Source: Mytilus californianus (Eukaryota; Mollusca; Bivalvia; Mytilida; Mytilidae). From it: a stretch of 64,000 nt of DNA. The first letter of the stretch is position 1, and every line of letters starts with the position of its first letter. Shown here one piece after another: positions 44,371 through 56,261 of the stretch. The DNA is taken from positions 105,459,640 to 105,523,639 of the forward strand of contig NW_026262712.1 in NCBI RefSeq assembly GCF_021869535.1, written 5' to 3'. The position numbers and the translations under genes were made by a program. The notes beneath the pieces are model-generated. The model did not search any database, was not told the origin of the DNA, and was given only the letters and a program-made list of their open reading frames with translations.

Positions 44371-46324
44371 ATGGATTCCATTGAGGACTACGCCAGAGCA
44401 TGGACTAACCGAGAAGACGTTGAACTGGACACTTTGTCAGAATGGGTCAAAACAATCATATCTCTAATAACACATCGAATTCATAAGTTGAAAAACTGTG
44501 TGAATGATCGACCAAAGTCTGTTTTCACAGACAAAGAAGCTGTGAAATGTCTACCATCTCTTTACGATAAATAAGTTGTTGTTCCTGCTGACAAAGCTTC
44601 AAATAATATTGTCTTTGTATTTAAATCGTGCTACTATGAGTGTGTTGTAAAAGAATTAGGAATAGATGAGCACTGAGGTAATCAAACATACAAAAACATA
44701 AATAAAGACAACAGTAGTATACCGCTGTTCGAAACTCATAAATTGATAGAGATAAAAACAAATCCGGGTTACAAACTAAAACTGAGGGAAACGCATCAAA
44801 TATAAGAGGAGAACAACGACACAACAAAAACACAACATTAAAATGTAACACACACAGAAACGAACTATAATATAACAATGGCCATTTTCCTAACTTGGTA
44901 CAGGACATTTTAAGAAAAAAATGGTGGGTTGAACCTGGTTTTGTGGCATGCCAAACCTCCCGCTTTTATGGCAACGTCAAACACAACACCAAAACGACAA
45001 CATCACATGACAGGACCACAATACAAATAAATTGGAGAACATATAGGACAAAGAAACACACGAATAATAGCTAACAAAAGGTACTAGGCTTAAAATTCAA
45101 TACGCCAGACGTGCGTCTCGTCCACACAAGACCAACTAGTGACGCTCGGATGAAAAATGTTTGAAAGCCAACATTTTACAAGGATGAGATTTGGGCGAAT
45201 CATAACACCTTCATGGCTTCAATGAACATCACATTAAACAGCAAATCGGAGGACTTACCTTGTTTGTATTTGAGACCTAAGCCTCACAAAATTCCGTACA
45301 AACAACGGTTCATCATCTGCAAGTTCTACGAAGAAATTGTCCTTTAGCCATATCATTTTATTTCACATTCAGATATATTGATGATGTTCTTTCCATGAAC
45401 AATCCTAACTTTTTCTGATTGGGTTCCATTAATATATCCTCCAGAACTACAAATTAAAGAAACAACAGACACGGCTTCCTTCACCTTATTTTTAGACTTT
45501 TATCTCGAATTTAACATAAGCGGTCAACTCAGTACCAGAATCTATGACAAACGAGACGATTTTGATTTTGAAATTATCAATTTCCTTCACCTTAGTAACA
45601 ATATATCAACTTCACCTGCATATGGGATATACATTTCCCGACTCATTCGATATTCAAGAGCTTGCAGATGCTACTTAGACTTTATAAAACGTCACCAGTG
45701 TCTGAGCAGAAAGTTGATGAACTAAAATAAAAAAACGTCTCGTCCTTTTTCTAAAAAAAAGTTCATCGGAAGATACCAAGACCTTGTTGATAGATATTCT
45801 GTATCAACTTCACAAATAATACATGATGGTCTTGAAGTATAGATTCTAGGTACTGACGTTGTTTATCATTTTAATTACGAGCTATAGTGTTCTTTCATTT
45901 GTCTTTGTAAATTATTACCTTTACTGTTTAGTCCTTTTTTGTAATATCCCTTTGGCGTGGCTCGGTACTTATACATCCCGTCAATGTGTTATTGTGCTAT
46001 GGTCATTTTTTGTATTCTTGTCTTTCTTGTCATTTTTGCTTATGTGCTTTGTCCATATTCCATTTTGTTTTTCTTTGTTGACATATTTGTTCGTTTTATA
46101 GTGATTAAGATTATAGCACAATGTTGACTGCTGTACCCCTTTTTAATCCACCATTTTCTACATAAGGAAATGCCTGTGCCAAGTCAGGAATATGACAGGT
46201 GTTTTCCACTCGTTTGATGTGTTTGAGCTTTTGATTTTGCCATTTGATAAGAGACTTTCCGTTTTGAGTTTTCCTTAGAGTTCGGTATTTTTGTTATTTC
46301 ACTTTTTATATACTTTATCTATCT
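44371..46324 (+). mobile_element. Penelope-like element, long degenerate copy with family C tail
   Basis: Coding remains in order: WVKTIISLITHRIHKLKNCV, VVVPADKASNNIVFVFKS, an insertion at 44668-45165, NSKSEDLPCLYLRPKPHKIP, YKQRFIICKFYEEIV, FTLFLDFYLEFNISGQLSTR, IYDKRDDFDFEIINFLHLS, SPAYGIYISRLIRYSRACRC and a C-terminal end at 45841, followed by the tail to 46324. The N-terminal VPADKA and PK.HK motifs are those of the RT of this group. Several stops and frameshifts show it is inactive. It is the most complete copy of the group in the window. Confidence 0.75.
44668..45165 (-). repeat. Family E tail inserted within the Penelope-like element
   Basis: It separates VKELGIDEH from the next coding block. 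It carries AGTAGTATACCGCTGTTCGA, AAATCCGGGTTACAAACTAA, TTTTCCTAACTTGGTACAGG and, at its end, TACGCCAGACGTGCGTCTCG. The first part matches, in reverse, 62725-62960. Confidence 0.7.
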
Positions 46325-47785
46325 TTTTTATTTCACTTAAAATTTCTTCACAAGTAATATCACTGTCAAAATATGAAAATGTTTCTTCAATATATAAACC
46401 ACATTCAGTATTATGAGTCTGTACAAAAGTATCTACAAATTCAGAAATAAAATTACATCTTTATCTAATACATCAGGGTTCAAACGGTTACTAAAAAATA
46501 AGTGTTCAATTCTTCACTAGAAATATTTGACCTAGGCATATTAGATTTACTTGTAACTGCTTTTATCAATTTCCAAAAATTAAAAGAATCACCAGTTTTA
46601 GTAACATTACATAAATCAGTTTTCTTATTCTCTTTGTTTTTGTTTAGTATCACACAACTTGTGAAAAATATGTTTTGTTCTAACATATTCTTGTAGTATG
46701 TCAGTATCACTAGTTGCTCGAAAATCATTGAATAGTCTACATTTTTTTCTCATAGACACACATTCTGAACCAAACCATTTCTGTTGTTTGATAGCACGCA
46801 CTCTGTGTCTATTGTACAATATTAAAAAACCCGCTTCTGTACAAATATTTTGCAAGTGAGAAATAAGTGTATTAGCAGCATCATTTGCATTGTTGTCCAT
46901 TAAATCTAAAATATCATTTAAAAGAGGGACGAAAGATACCAGAGGGACAGTCAAACTCATAGATCGAAAACAAACTGACAACGCCATGGCCAAAAATAAA
47001 AAGACAAACAGACAAATAATAGTACAGATGACACAACATAGAAAACTAAAGACTAAGCAACACGAACCCCACCAAAAACTGGGGTGATCTCAGGTGCTAA
47101 CGAAGTTGGATTGTCTAGGAGATCTTTGCATCTGGTGCAGAAAAATTGGCACCGTTTGTGTTATTACTACCACTGGGTCGATGCCTCTGCTGGAGGACTG
47201 GTAGTCCCCGAGGGTATCACTAGCCCAGTAGCCAGTACTTGGGTTCTGGCATGAAAATACGGATTTTGTGTTATTAAAGTTTGCTGTTACAAAATGTTGG
47301 AAATTATTTAAAATTAAGGAATGTATCTACCTCATGCAAAGCTCTGATTCCTTGCCCGGCTTTTGCTATACTTTTTTGTCCTTTTTGGTTTATAGCTTTT
47401 CATCATTTTAATAAGCTGTGGATTTTCAGATATTTTGGCCTCGAGCATCACTGAAGAGACATTGATTGTCGAAATGCGCATCTGGTGCAGAAAACATTGT
47501 ACCGTTTATATTATTGCACAATTGAGCTTTGTTACTGTTCCATTTGAATCGTATCTGTTTCTAATTACAATATTCGTCAACATTTTCAACAGGTCCTATA
47601 ACTGGAATATTTAAGCAACATGAATTTGGTAAATGTTTTAATATTAAAATAATGGTACACGGCCAAATTACTGACTTAAGAGACAATTTAGAAATAACAG
47701 ATAATGTGTAAACTTAAGGAAAATATACATATGGATTTACAGTATTTCCCCTTGTAACCTTATATTTGACAATTTGGCGCTTAAC
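46325..47785 (-). mobile_element. LINE pre-RT fragment with nested repeats, between two inverted Penelope-like tails
   Basis: The minus strand reads LDLMDNNANDAANTLISHLQ, QKWFGSECVSMRKKCRLFND, DTDILQEYVRTKHIFHKLCD and then SFNFWKLIKAVTSKSNMPRS, the region before the RT of a LINE, without the RT core. A family B tail (about 46925-47095) interrupts it. At 47097-47250 follow ACTACCACTGGGTCGATGCC and CTGGAGGACTGGTAGTCCCC, and at about 47450-47515 CACTGAAGAGACATTGATTG, both common bivalve repeats. Confidence 0.65.
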
Positions 47786-48428
47786 AGATAGATAAAGTAT
47801 ATAAAAAGTGAAATAACAAAAATACCGAACTCTAAGGAAAACTCAAAACGGAAAGTCTCTTATCAAATGGCAAAATGAAAAGCTCAAACACATCAAACGA
47901 ATGGAAAACACCTGTCATATTCCTGACTTGGCACAGGCATTTCCTTATGTAGAAAATGGTGGATTAAACCTGGTTTTATAGCTAGCTAAACCTCTCACTT
48001 GTATGACAGTCGCATAAAATTCCATTATATTGACAACAATGTGTGAACAAAATAAACAGACATAATAGGAAAAAATATCAAAAAGGGGTACAGCAGTCAA
48101 CATTGTGCTATAATCTTAATCACTATAAAAGAAACAAATATGTCAACAAAGAAAAACAAAATGGAATATGGACAAAGCACATAAGCAAAAATGACAAGAA
48201 AGACAAGAATACAAAAAATGACCATGGCACAATAACACAATGACGGGATGTATAAGTACCGAGCCACGCCAAAGAGATATTACAAAAAAGGACTAAACAG
48301 TTAAGGTAATAATTTACAAAGACAAATGAAAGAACACTATAGCTCGTAATTAAAATGATAAACAACGTCAGTACCTAGAATCTATACTTCAAGACCATCA
48401 TGTATTATTTGTGAAGTTGATACAGAAT
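47786..48428 (-). mobile_element. 5'-truncated Penelope-like copy, inverse of 45796-46324
   Basis: The minus strand starts within the last codons of the coding region (SVSTSQIIHDGLEV) and runs through the family C tail. Its 80-codon spurious frame differs from the copy at 45859-46101 at only five positions, so the two are young relatives. It is 114 bp longer because the left copy lacks a segment between CCCCTTTTTAAT and CCACCATTTTCTAC. Confidence 0.85.
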
Positions 48429-49019
48429 AATTGATCATTCACGTTCAAAATATTACTTTTGGTTGTATCATAGCTAATAGTTGCCTTAATCTAGGTTATA
48501 AGAATTGTTTAACTGCTATGATTGAATTAACTCTCAGAACAATTGAAGTATCAACCTGTAACAGATGTTTAACAATTTTAAGTAATATTTAAAAGTTGTG
48601 AACTTGTCGGATGACTAGATAAAGATGTGAACCGTGTGGATATAATCATTTCCAATTATTAAAGAATGAAAAAGACAAAATATGAAATTTACAATTTTCA
48701 TAATTTTACAGTACCGTTCGTCCAAGACAAGAAGCATTGCAATGTGATAGTTGTTTACGATGACAGCATCGTCTATTCAGTTTTTCAAATATATGGTTTT
48801 ATAATAGTTATATAATAGTTGCTACAAATGGTTCAAAATTATTGCACAAATATAGTGTAAAAAACTTATAATTATATATTTGCAAAGACATTCTTTTCTT
48901 TGCCATAGGGAGTTACAGGATTGTTATTAATAGTGCTTTCTGTTTATTGTTATGTAAATGCATACCAACAGTAAAATAAAATAAATGTAAAATCTGTGTG
49001 TTTTTCATTTATACATGAT
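48429..49019. other. Unassigned stretch
   Basis: AT-rich. No exon or repeat recognised. Confidence 0.4.
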
Positions 49020-49200
49020 TCAGTAATAAGGAAATGTGGAGTACGAAATGGCACTCATATAAATCTTCCTAGAGGTACGAAAGAGTATACATATAAATCT
49101 TCTATAAGGTACGAAATGTAATACAAACAATCTTCAATTAGGTACGAAATGGCATACATACAAATCTTTCATGAGGAACGAAATGGCATACATATACTTA
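49020..49200. repeat. About 41-bp degenerate tandem repeat, cluster 1
   Basis: GGTACGAAATGGCATACATA followed by AAATCTTC..ATGAG recurs four to five times. Clusters 2 and 3 at 50655-50765 and 51108-51245 share the unit. Confidence 0.85.
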
Positions 49201-49263
49201 CACCCCAGTTCTATTGTTATACTTCATAGTTTCTATTTCTGAAACAAGTGTAAATTGAATAGA

Positions 49264-49377
49264 TCTATTGTTACGAATAACAAAGGATTTTGACCACAGG
49301 GTGTGACGAGCGGGGTTTCTGGAAAACCCTGCTTCTACATCCCGCAAACAAAGTCCATTGTTATTCGTAACAATAGA
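49264..49377. repeat. MITE-like element with 20-bp terminal inverted repeats
   Basis: TCTATTGTTACGAATAACAA at 49264-49283 is matched by its exact reverse complement at 49358-49377. The 114-bp element has a GC-richer centre with a nested hairpin, GGGTTTCTGGAAAACCC. Confidence 0.9.
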
Positions 49378-49519
49378 AATTGATTACTTTTTAAATAGCA
49401 TGAACATAAGAAATTACTAATAGTGTTCACTACAAATTGTTTCAAGATATTTATTAATATATTTTTATCCCAGTCATATGTCTCTATTCTAAAGCATTGG
49501 TCTTTTAAATAATGGGGAT

Positions 49520-49940
49520 TCTAACTCCCGGGACAACCCCCCCCCCCCCCCCCAAACCCGGTTACCCATTGGCCGATCTGGGGTGGGTTTCCGCGGTTTG
49601 GACCCAAAAAGATCAATGCATGTGAATGGTTGGACCCCCCTTTTCTGTTGAGTTGGGAACCCCCAGCTGGATCAGCCCCTGTTTGCCCCCCAAAAAGGGA
49701 GTTCCTAAATATTAAGTGGGTCTCATTGGGGTCTAAGCGTGACCCGGGATTGCCGATTTTTTGTAAGCGTGACACGTGAGTCAAAATATTGTGCCGTGAA
49801 AACGGGAAATGAAGTCTAGTGGGACACGGGAAATTACAAAAAAAAATGAGAATTGCTTACGTACATAGTGTAAGCGGGATACGGGAATCTGACAGAACAG
49901 TAAGCGGGATCCGGGATCAGAACCCCCCAATGAGACCCCC
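49520..49940. repeat. GC-rich repeat with inverted ends
   Basis: A C-run lies at about 49538-49552. GGGTCTCATTGGGGTCTAAG at about 49719 is mirrored by CAGAACCCCCCAATGAGACC near 49918, enclosing TAAGCGTGAC and TAAGCGGGAT units. The composition differs sharply from the surroundings. I recall such AAGCGGGATACGGGA repeats from mussel DNA. Confidence 0.75.
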
Positions 49941-50437
49941 TATTAAATCTCTTTCTTTGTATGTTGAGCGTGTCTGGTAGTCGGGTCACACCTATCCCTT
50001 AGTATGTCTGAATATGAATGTTTGTTTATTCTCGAGAAGAGGGAGGTTATAAAACCATAAGATATAAAATACAGTTATGATTACCTTTATTACACTGATA
50101 CCGGTCAGTACTTTGGGTTATAATATTGCCTTTATCTTAAGTCTCTTCTACCAAATCCAACGCTTGCCACAAAATGTCGTCCGTCTTATACCCGTCCATA
50201 TTGACAACTGCATACAAGGAACATGATGTATTGTTTGTTTGTAATAAGAATACACGAAACGGTCAACCTTGACCCTCTGGTCCATATTAGCACAGGATTT
50301 AACGGATATATGCAAAACAACTTGACATTTGTAAAATATACTCACTTGTCAAAGTTTGAACGAAGATAACCAAAGAAAGGTTACTAGTGGGGTTTCATGT
50401 AATAAAAAAAAATCTTATAAATCATGGTTTGGTATTG
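49941..50437. other. Unassigned stretch
   Basis: The minus-strand 65-codon frame at 50148-50345 (YKCQVVLHISVKSCANMDQR) could be an exon but matches nothing I recognise. Confidence 0.35.
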
Positions 50438-50622
50438 TCAAAGTACGGCCTTCAACACGGAGCCTTGACTCACACCGAACAGCAAGCTATAAAGGGTCCC
50501 AAAATGACTAGTGTAAAACAATTCACACAGGAAAACCAACGGTCTAATCTATATAAAAAACGAGAAACGAGAAACACTTATGAACAACACCAACAAACGA
50601 CAACCACTGAAAAACAGGAGGT
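50438..50622 (-). repeat. Family A-related tail fragment
   Basis: CAAAGTACGGCCTTCAACAC, GAACAGCAAGCTATAAAGGG and TATATAAAAAACGAGAAACG match 14525-14705 and 52480-52655, truncated at both ends. Confidence 0.85.
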
Positions 50623-50654
50623 ACAGTAAGGTATAGTAGAAATGGCATATATAT

Positions 50655-51245
50655 AAATACATGTACTAGTATTCCATAAGGTACGAAATGGCATACATAC
50701 AAATCTTCCATGGGGTACGAAATGGCATACATATACATATTCTATGAGGTACAAATTGGCACATATTAGATTATTTTCATATTACCGACTTTTGACTCCG
50801 GATTATATAATTTGTCGACTGGTTACCTTGGACATCATGATACCAAGTCAGGTAAGAGCAAGCTAAAGAAGTAAAACCAAGCTTTCAATCGGTACAATTT
50901 TGGGGGGAAATTACCTGGTTAATATTTTTTTTACTACAAAATCATCGGAAAACACAGTAAACAATCCCCTCAAATTACACCGATTATATGTTTGATTTTA
51001 CTTATTTTGGTTGCTCTTACTTGACCGAGTACCATGATGTCCAGGGTAACCAGTCGACAAATTATATAATCTGGAGTCAAAAGTCGGTAATATGAAGATA
51101 GTTTATAACATACATAGAAATCTTCCATGTGGTACGAAATGGCATACGTAGAAATATTTGATGAGGTACGAGATAACATACATAGAAATCTTCCATGTGG
51201 AACGAAATGGCATACGTAGAAATATTCCATGAGGTACGAAATGAC
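50655..51245. repeat. Palindrome of about 340 bp flanked by 41-bp repeat clusters
   Basis: The left arm at about 50768-50887 (TTTTCATATTACCGACTTTT, TATATAATTTGTCGACTGGT) mirrors the right arm at about 50990-51105 (ACCAGTCGACAAATTATATA, AAAAGTCGGTAATATGAAGA). Inner parts pair too (CAATCGGTACAATTTTGGGG with CCCCTCAAATTACACCGATT). Repeat cluster 2 (50655-50765) lies to the left and cluster 3 (51108-51245) to the right. Confidence 0.85.
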
Positions 51246-52394
51246 TATAATTCTACAATAATAGGCAGGTGATTTTTCAATATATAAGGCTTTTAATAGC
51301 ACAGGTTTTGTAAACTTTTCGAAGTTTGGTGTCTAATTTTGATGGGTTTTGGGTGAAAATATTTAACGATAACTTTAGATTTTTTAGGATTTCAAATGTC
51401 TGGCTTCGAATACCAATGACGTGAATTAAAATTTGTGGTGCGCAAATTGCATATAAGATTACATTAGGTGTCTTATTACTTTACAGTAGAGCAATATGAC
51501 TGATTTTCTAATTACTTTATTCATCATAAATATGGTGATTTGAAATAAATTGTAATAGCAGTTATCAGAATTTTTTATTGAAATAAGCGAACGACTATAA
51601 CTTAGTCTATGAGTTACTGCAATGGAATTCTCGTATAGTCGTTGTCCAATCCCATTTGTAAAATATGAAAAACTGGCATTCTTTTTGCTAAAAAAAATAT
51701 ATATACAATTTAGTATGTTTTGTGTTTGCATATTTTTATGATCGGATAGATCCCGGTCTTAAGTGATCGAGGTATACAGCATTACAATGTTCTTCCTTTT
51801 GAATCTACCAGTTGTCTTACCAATATTCTTAACGCCTGTAGATATTGATCAAATTTCTGGTTAGTAGTGAATAATGATTGCTTACAGAAAAGGATGTTTT
51901 TCTTTTCTGTTGATCGCATTTTTCCAGAATTAAGATTTAACAATTTTCATAAAAACTGTAACTGATTTCACGTGGAATGGTATAGCCTTAATCTCACGAG
52001 ACAGCTTCTGTCGAAGTTTTGTGTTTAAAGTTTTACATTTAGATTCAATATATGATTAACATATATTTTCGTTATATCGAAAATATATAAATATAAGAAT
52101 AAAATTATGTGTTTTTGAAAAAAAAAATGCGAAGTGAAAGTAAGTGACCATCACATTTTAGCGCTTCGTGGTTACTTGCTTTCATTTTGTATAAATTTAA
52201 AAGAAAAAAATCAACATTCAATTTTATAGTAAAAGTGCATTTACAAATCTAAATCAGAAAACATTATTGTACTACCGTTCCATCCCTTTTTCAATTGAAT
52301 AAAAACCTAATAAGGGTAGCAGATAAAACTAGATAAAACGAGTGTTTGCAATTTAATCAGACTTTCTCTCAAGTATTGTCACATTAACCTATTA
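51246..52394. other. Unassigned AT-rich stretch
   Basis: No exon or repeat recognised. Confidence 0.4.
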
Positions 52395-52910
52395 TATAGA
52401 TATAAGAAGATGTGGTATGAGTGCCAATGAGATAACTCTCCATCCAAGTCACAATTTGTAAAAGTCAACCATTATAGGTCAAAGTACAGCCTTCAACACG
52501 AAGCCTTGGCTAACACCGAACAGCAAGCTATGAAGAGCCCCAAAAATGACTAGTGAAAAACCATTCAAACAGGAAAACCAACGGTCTAATCTATATAAAA
52601 ACCGAGAAACGGGAAACAGTTATGAACCACATAAACAAACGACAACCACTGAACATCAGGTTCCTGACTTAGGACAGGTGCAAACAAATGCAGCGGGTTT
52701 AAACGTTTTAATTGGCGCCAACCTTCATCCTACCTGAAACAATGGTGTAACATCACAACATAGAAAGACACACTATAAAATATCAATTGAAATGGCTTAA
52801 CTCAGTCAAAGACTGTCACATATCAACAAAAACAAGTGAACATACACTGAACGAATAAATTTGATCCATGACACAATGTAAATACAAAATTAATAAAACA
52901 AGGGAGTTAG
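52395..52910 (-). repeat. Family A-related retroelement tail
   Basis: Begins TATAGATATAAGAAGATGTG then TATGAGTGCCAATGAGATAA and closely follows the insert at 14459-15004 (CAAGTACAGCC / CGGTC region, GTTCCTGACTTAGGACAGGT). It diverges after ACAAGGGAG near 52905. Confidence 0.85.
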
Positions 52911-53539
52911 ATTAAAACAGTATCAGAAAGACAACCATAACCTTGGACAAAATGCCGCCAAATAATATAACGTACACTGGTAAATAAAAATAATTTTGTT
53001 GTAAAGTATACATGGAGTACGGAAATAATTTTTACAAAATAAATAATTTTGTTGTTCCAAGTACGAGAACAAAAGTGAAAATATATCGTTATACTAAACA
53101 CTTATCAAAGGTGGTTTATATTAAAAACAGTGAGACTAGATATAACACTGAATAAGTAAACATTAAATAACAAACATACATTACACATTGTATCAACAGG
53201 TCAAATTAACACCAACGTACGATTTGAGAGTACTCGCAGTTACTGAAAGATAGTTAAAAGCCAAAAACAATTAATAATAAAAATCATGCATCAGAGACTT
53301 AAATCAACTAAAACGCATCCCAGGTATTTAGTGTTTTAATTTCATGGACAGTCAAAGAAGACATGACTTGTGCAATGCCAAAATAAAAGTATCGACAGGC
53401 AGTAGGATAGTTAACCTGTTAATAAATATGTATAATGTGATATATAGATAGAGTAATCTCTATATAGAAAATGAACGTGGATGTGTATTTATAAATCAAA
53501 AAAAAAAAACGTTTGCAAAAGAATACAAATTTAGTTATG
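52911..53539. other. Unassigned stretch
   Basis: AT-rich. TTGAGAGTACTCGCAGTTAC at about 53223 matches in reverse the family A tail near 9305, so an eroded tail may cover 53220-53300. No exon recognised. Confidence 0.4.
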
Positions 53540-53720
53540 TTTTAATTTGCTAATGACAAAATTGATTTGTGTGCCAATGTAAACTATATTCAAAGATCCA
53601 ATTACAACATTGGTAAGATAACCTTCACAATAAGTTTGTTTAAAGGTTCGATGAGTTTACACGGATCACATAGTGATTTCCGCGCTTTTAGTACAATATT
53701 ACCGTAAACTTTTCTACAGG
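53540..53720 (-). pseudogene. Penelope-like coding fragment
   Basis: The minus strand reads CTCRKVYGNIVLKARKSLCD and PCKLIEPLNKLIVKV, parallel to CTCRKLISNG...DPLNKLILKGY at 3690-3830, with an internal deletion. Confidence 0.65.
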
Positions 53721-53779
53721 TACAGTTATCATATCTGTTTGTATTGCTCACCCAATTTTGTCAATATCACAGAACTATA

Positions 53780-53990
53780 AACAACTGCCATACAAGTGGG
53801 AGGTTTAGCTAGCTATTAAAACCAGGGTTAAACCACCATTTTCTTCGGGAAATGCCTGTACTAAGTCAGAAATATGGTATTTGTTATCCACTCGTTCCTT
53901 TGGTTGATAACGTTTGATTTTGTCAGTTTTTATGGACTTTCCCTTTTTGAATTTGCTTTGGAGTTCGGTATTTTTTTTTATATTTTTTTT
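53780..53990 (+). repeat. Family C tail fragment
   Basis: AAACCACCATTTTCTTCGGG, AAATGCCTGTACTAAGTCAG and TTTGGAGTTCGGTATTTTTT match 46150-46295. Confidence 0.75.
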
Positions 53991-54043
53991 ACAATTTAAT
54001 CAGACTATCTCTCAGAACTTAAGAACAGTAATTTTACACTCAC

Positions 54044-54088
54044 ATTGTCTAGTCGGACTGTAAACTTAAAGTTCCATCCACTTATTAC
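54044..54088 (-). CDS. Cystatin, exon 2 (45 nt)
   Basis: Acceptor ATTTTCAG ends at 54089 and donor GTGAGT begins at 54043. Fifteen codons, phase 0 at both ends: VISGWNFKFTVRLDN. Joined to the last codon of exon 1 (Gln) it gives QVISG, the family's QxVxG papain-binding loop, followed by W-N-F-K-F-T-V as in the second strand of cystatins. The exon is too short to be found by frame length; its phase, splice sites and motif support it. The C-terminal exon(s), with the PW loop, would lie below 54043 and were not found among the repeats there. Confidence 0.75.
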
Positions 54089-54919
54089 CTGAAAATGACA
54101 TGTTACTTAGTTGGGAAACAATATTTATGTTACATATATTAGGTATTAAATATTTTGTTTTGTTTTACCCATTCACATTTAAAGATATTTATTTTATTTT
54201 ACCGTATCCTGTATACCGCACATATATCATATTTTCTTCCCTTAAACCTTTTTTAAATCATCATAAAAAATCCTGATCCTCATTTAAATTTTTTTTTCAA
54301 GAATACATATCCGTGTTGCTCAGTTTTCTGCATGGTGTTTTGTGGACTATTGTTTGTCGTTTTTCTTTTTTGTTATGGTTTTGTCGGTTTCTCTTCGAGT
54401 TACTATTTTATAATAATCTTCCGCCTCTTTTTACAGGACATGGAGCAAAGATTGACAATTTGTATAAAATATCGAGCGCTAGCTTCAAGTGTCTTGATTG
54501 TTAGGGGTGGGGGTAAATAAAAGAAAACTAATACAAATATAAGAACAATCCTAGGTACACACTTGAACAATTTAAACTGAACAGAGGAACAATACGGGTT
54601 TTCTTGGTTATTTCCTTCACTTATAACGAATAATGTGCACACAAGACTGTACACGTTAAAACATTTGCCTTTCCGGCTTACTATATTAAATTCAAATGAC
54701 TCATTTTGGCGGGCTAAATATTTTCCCACTTTTTTCGTTTTTTGTCAAAGTTTAAAGAGTGTCATAGATATGTTTACTTCATTCTTGTATGTCCGACATG
54801 AAAGTGCAAAAGCCGTTGTTGTACGTTTTAGAATGAACATATCGCAGAATCCAAAATGTGGTTCAAGATGCTTTTATTCAGAGTGAAAGTATGTTAAGAA
54901 CAGCTCCTCTTTGACTTAC

Positions 54920-55108
54920 CTGTTCCTCTGCCTTCACAACGGTGGTGGTGTTAAATAATATGTTTTCTGAGTCAAGTTTGTCCTTGGCAGCCTTAAGCAC
55001 TATATCTGGAATCGTATCAACGTCTATATGATTCCAACCACCTGGAATCTGACAGTTGACGTATAATATTCCAGTTAACACAAATAAACAGGAAATTAAA
55101 ACCTTCAT
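54920..55108 (-). CDS. Secreted cystatin (cysteine protease inhibitor), exon 1
   Basis: ATG at 55108 opens a signal peptide, MKVLISCLFVLTGILYVNCQ. IPGGWNHIDVDTIPDIVLKA follows, with the conserved N-terminal glycine, and then KDKLDSENILFNTTTVVKAE ending in EEQ. Donor GTAAGT begins at 54919, phase 0, after 63 codons. The N-terminal Gly plus the Gln at the exon end, completed by VISG in the next exon, identify a cystatin. Cystatins block papain-like proteases such as cathepsins; in bivalves they are linked with digestion and immunity, which is inference here. Confidence 0.8.
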
Positions 55109-56261
55109 ATTTCTCTATAAAATCGACAACCGAATCTTTATGTTAAAATTGACACTGCGACAGTAGTTTCATATCTTATCTTCAATGTCTCTGATATTGT
55201 ACTTAATCATCTGCCTTTAGTATTGTGTACTTTAACATTTCATTCTTGTAGGTAGCGGAAAGTATAAGCAAAATCAAACAAACAATTTACCACAACTAAA
55301 ACAAAAACATTGTTACTGTTAAAGTACCAGACTTTTTATTTTTTAAATCTTGAAATTCACCCCAATCATCGGTAGGACTGATTTATAAAAGTTTGTAATT
55401 TTTGTAATGAGCTGATTTTCCAACATTACAGGTGTTAAAAATAGTTTAAGGGCAAAGCAGATAAAATAATTTTATATATACAGTATTTGTAAATATTTTA
55501 CGAATATAAAAAATAACCTGTTAACAACTACAATTAATCATACAATTTCTTCTGTGGAATTTACTGAGCTTTAAAAAAAAAAATTAATAAATTATTTTCT
55601 CAACAACTATCAGTCCTCGTAAGAAATGTTCCATTGTTATCTCGTGTCATAACTGTATATCGAACCTTTTACATTTGGTACACAGTAAAATATACTGATT
55701 AGTTTTGTTAAAGTTGACCTATGTATGAACTTGTTATGGCTCTTGTGAAAGTGACAGTTTTCTCGCCTCACCAGCATGTATCAGCTGTCCTTACAGGTAT
55801 TGGGTGATGTTTTGTACATTATTCTTTCATAACTAGATATTTCATGCGTTATGTTACAGTTCATTTACTTTTGATATGCATTTTCGTATAATTAAAACAT
55901 TTTACCATATCTAGACTGATACTATAAAGCAGTGTTTGAATTTAGACATATTTGAATTGCGTTTAATTGACGTGAAGGTACAGACACACATGCATAGCTA
56001 CATGTAGCCAACAAATATGTAAAGAAAAATTGACCAAAATGATAATAGGTTACATGGAGCAGAGGCCCTGTACGTATGTTAGCGACATTTCAAGAGCTAC
56101 AACGCACGCGTGGTAAACAGTTGGTTTTAAAAAGGATGTAGCTAAAAGATGTATTTTTATAAATGTGTATAACACTTATTAATGATCGCTACATTTTAAA
56201 ACAACGTAGTTCATAACCCGCCAACAACACCCCCCCAACAGCCGATTTAGATTTTACCAAA
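55109..56261. other. Intergenic stretch between the divergent cystatin and C4-like genes
   Basis: AT-rich with no exon recognised. The two genes point away from each other, so both promoters should lie here; no core element stands out. Confidence 0.4.

Noticed and set aside
45859-46101. Hydrophobic 80-codon frame, also present at 48123-48365 in reverse, as a membrane protein gene
   Set aside because: It lies in a retroelement 3' tail and is duplicated with that tail; the hydrophobicity comes from T-rich sequence.
50148-50345. Cysteine-containing 65-codon minus-strand frame as the missing cystatin C-terminal exon
   Set aside because: No convincing acceptor and no PW loop or cystatin cysteine spacing; distance and intervening repeats make it unlikely.
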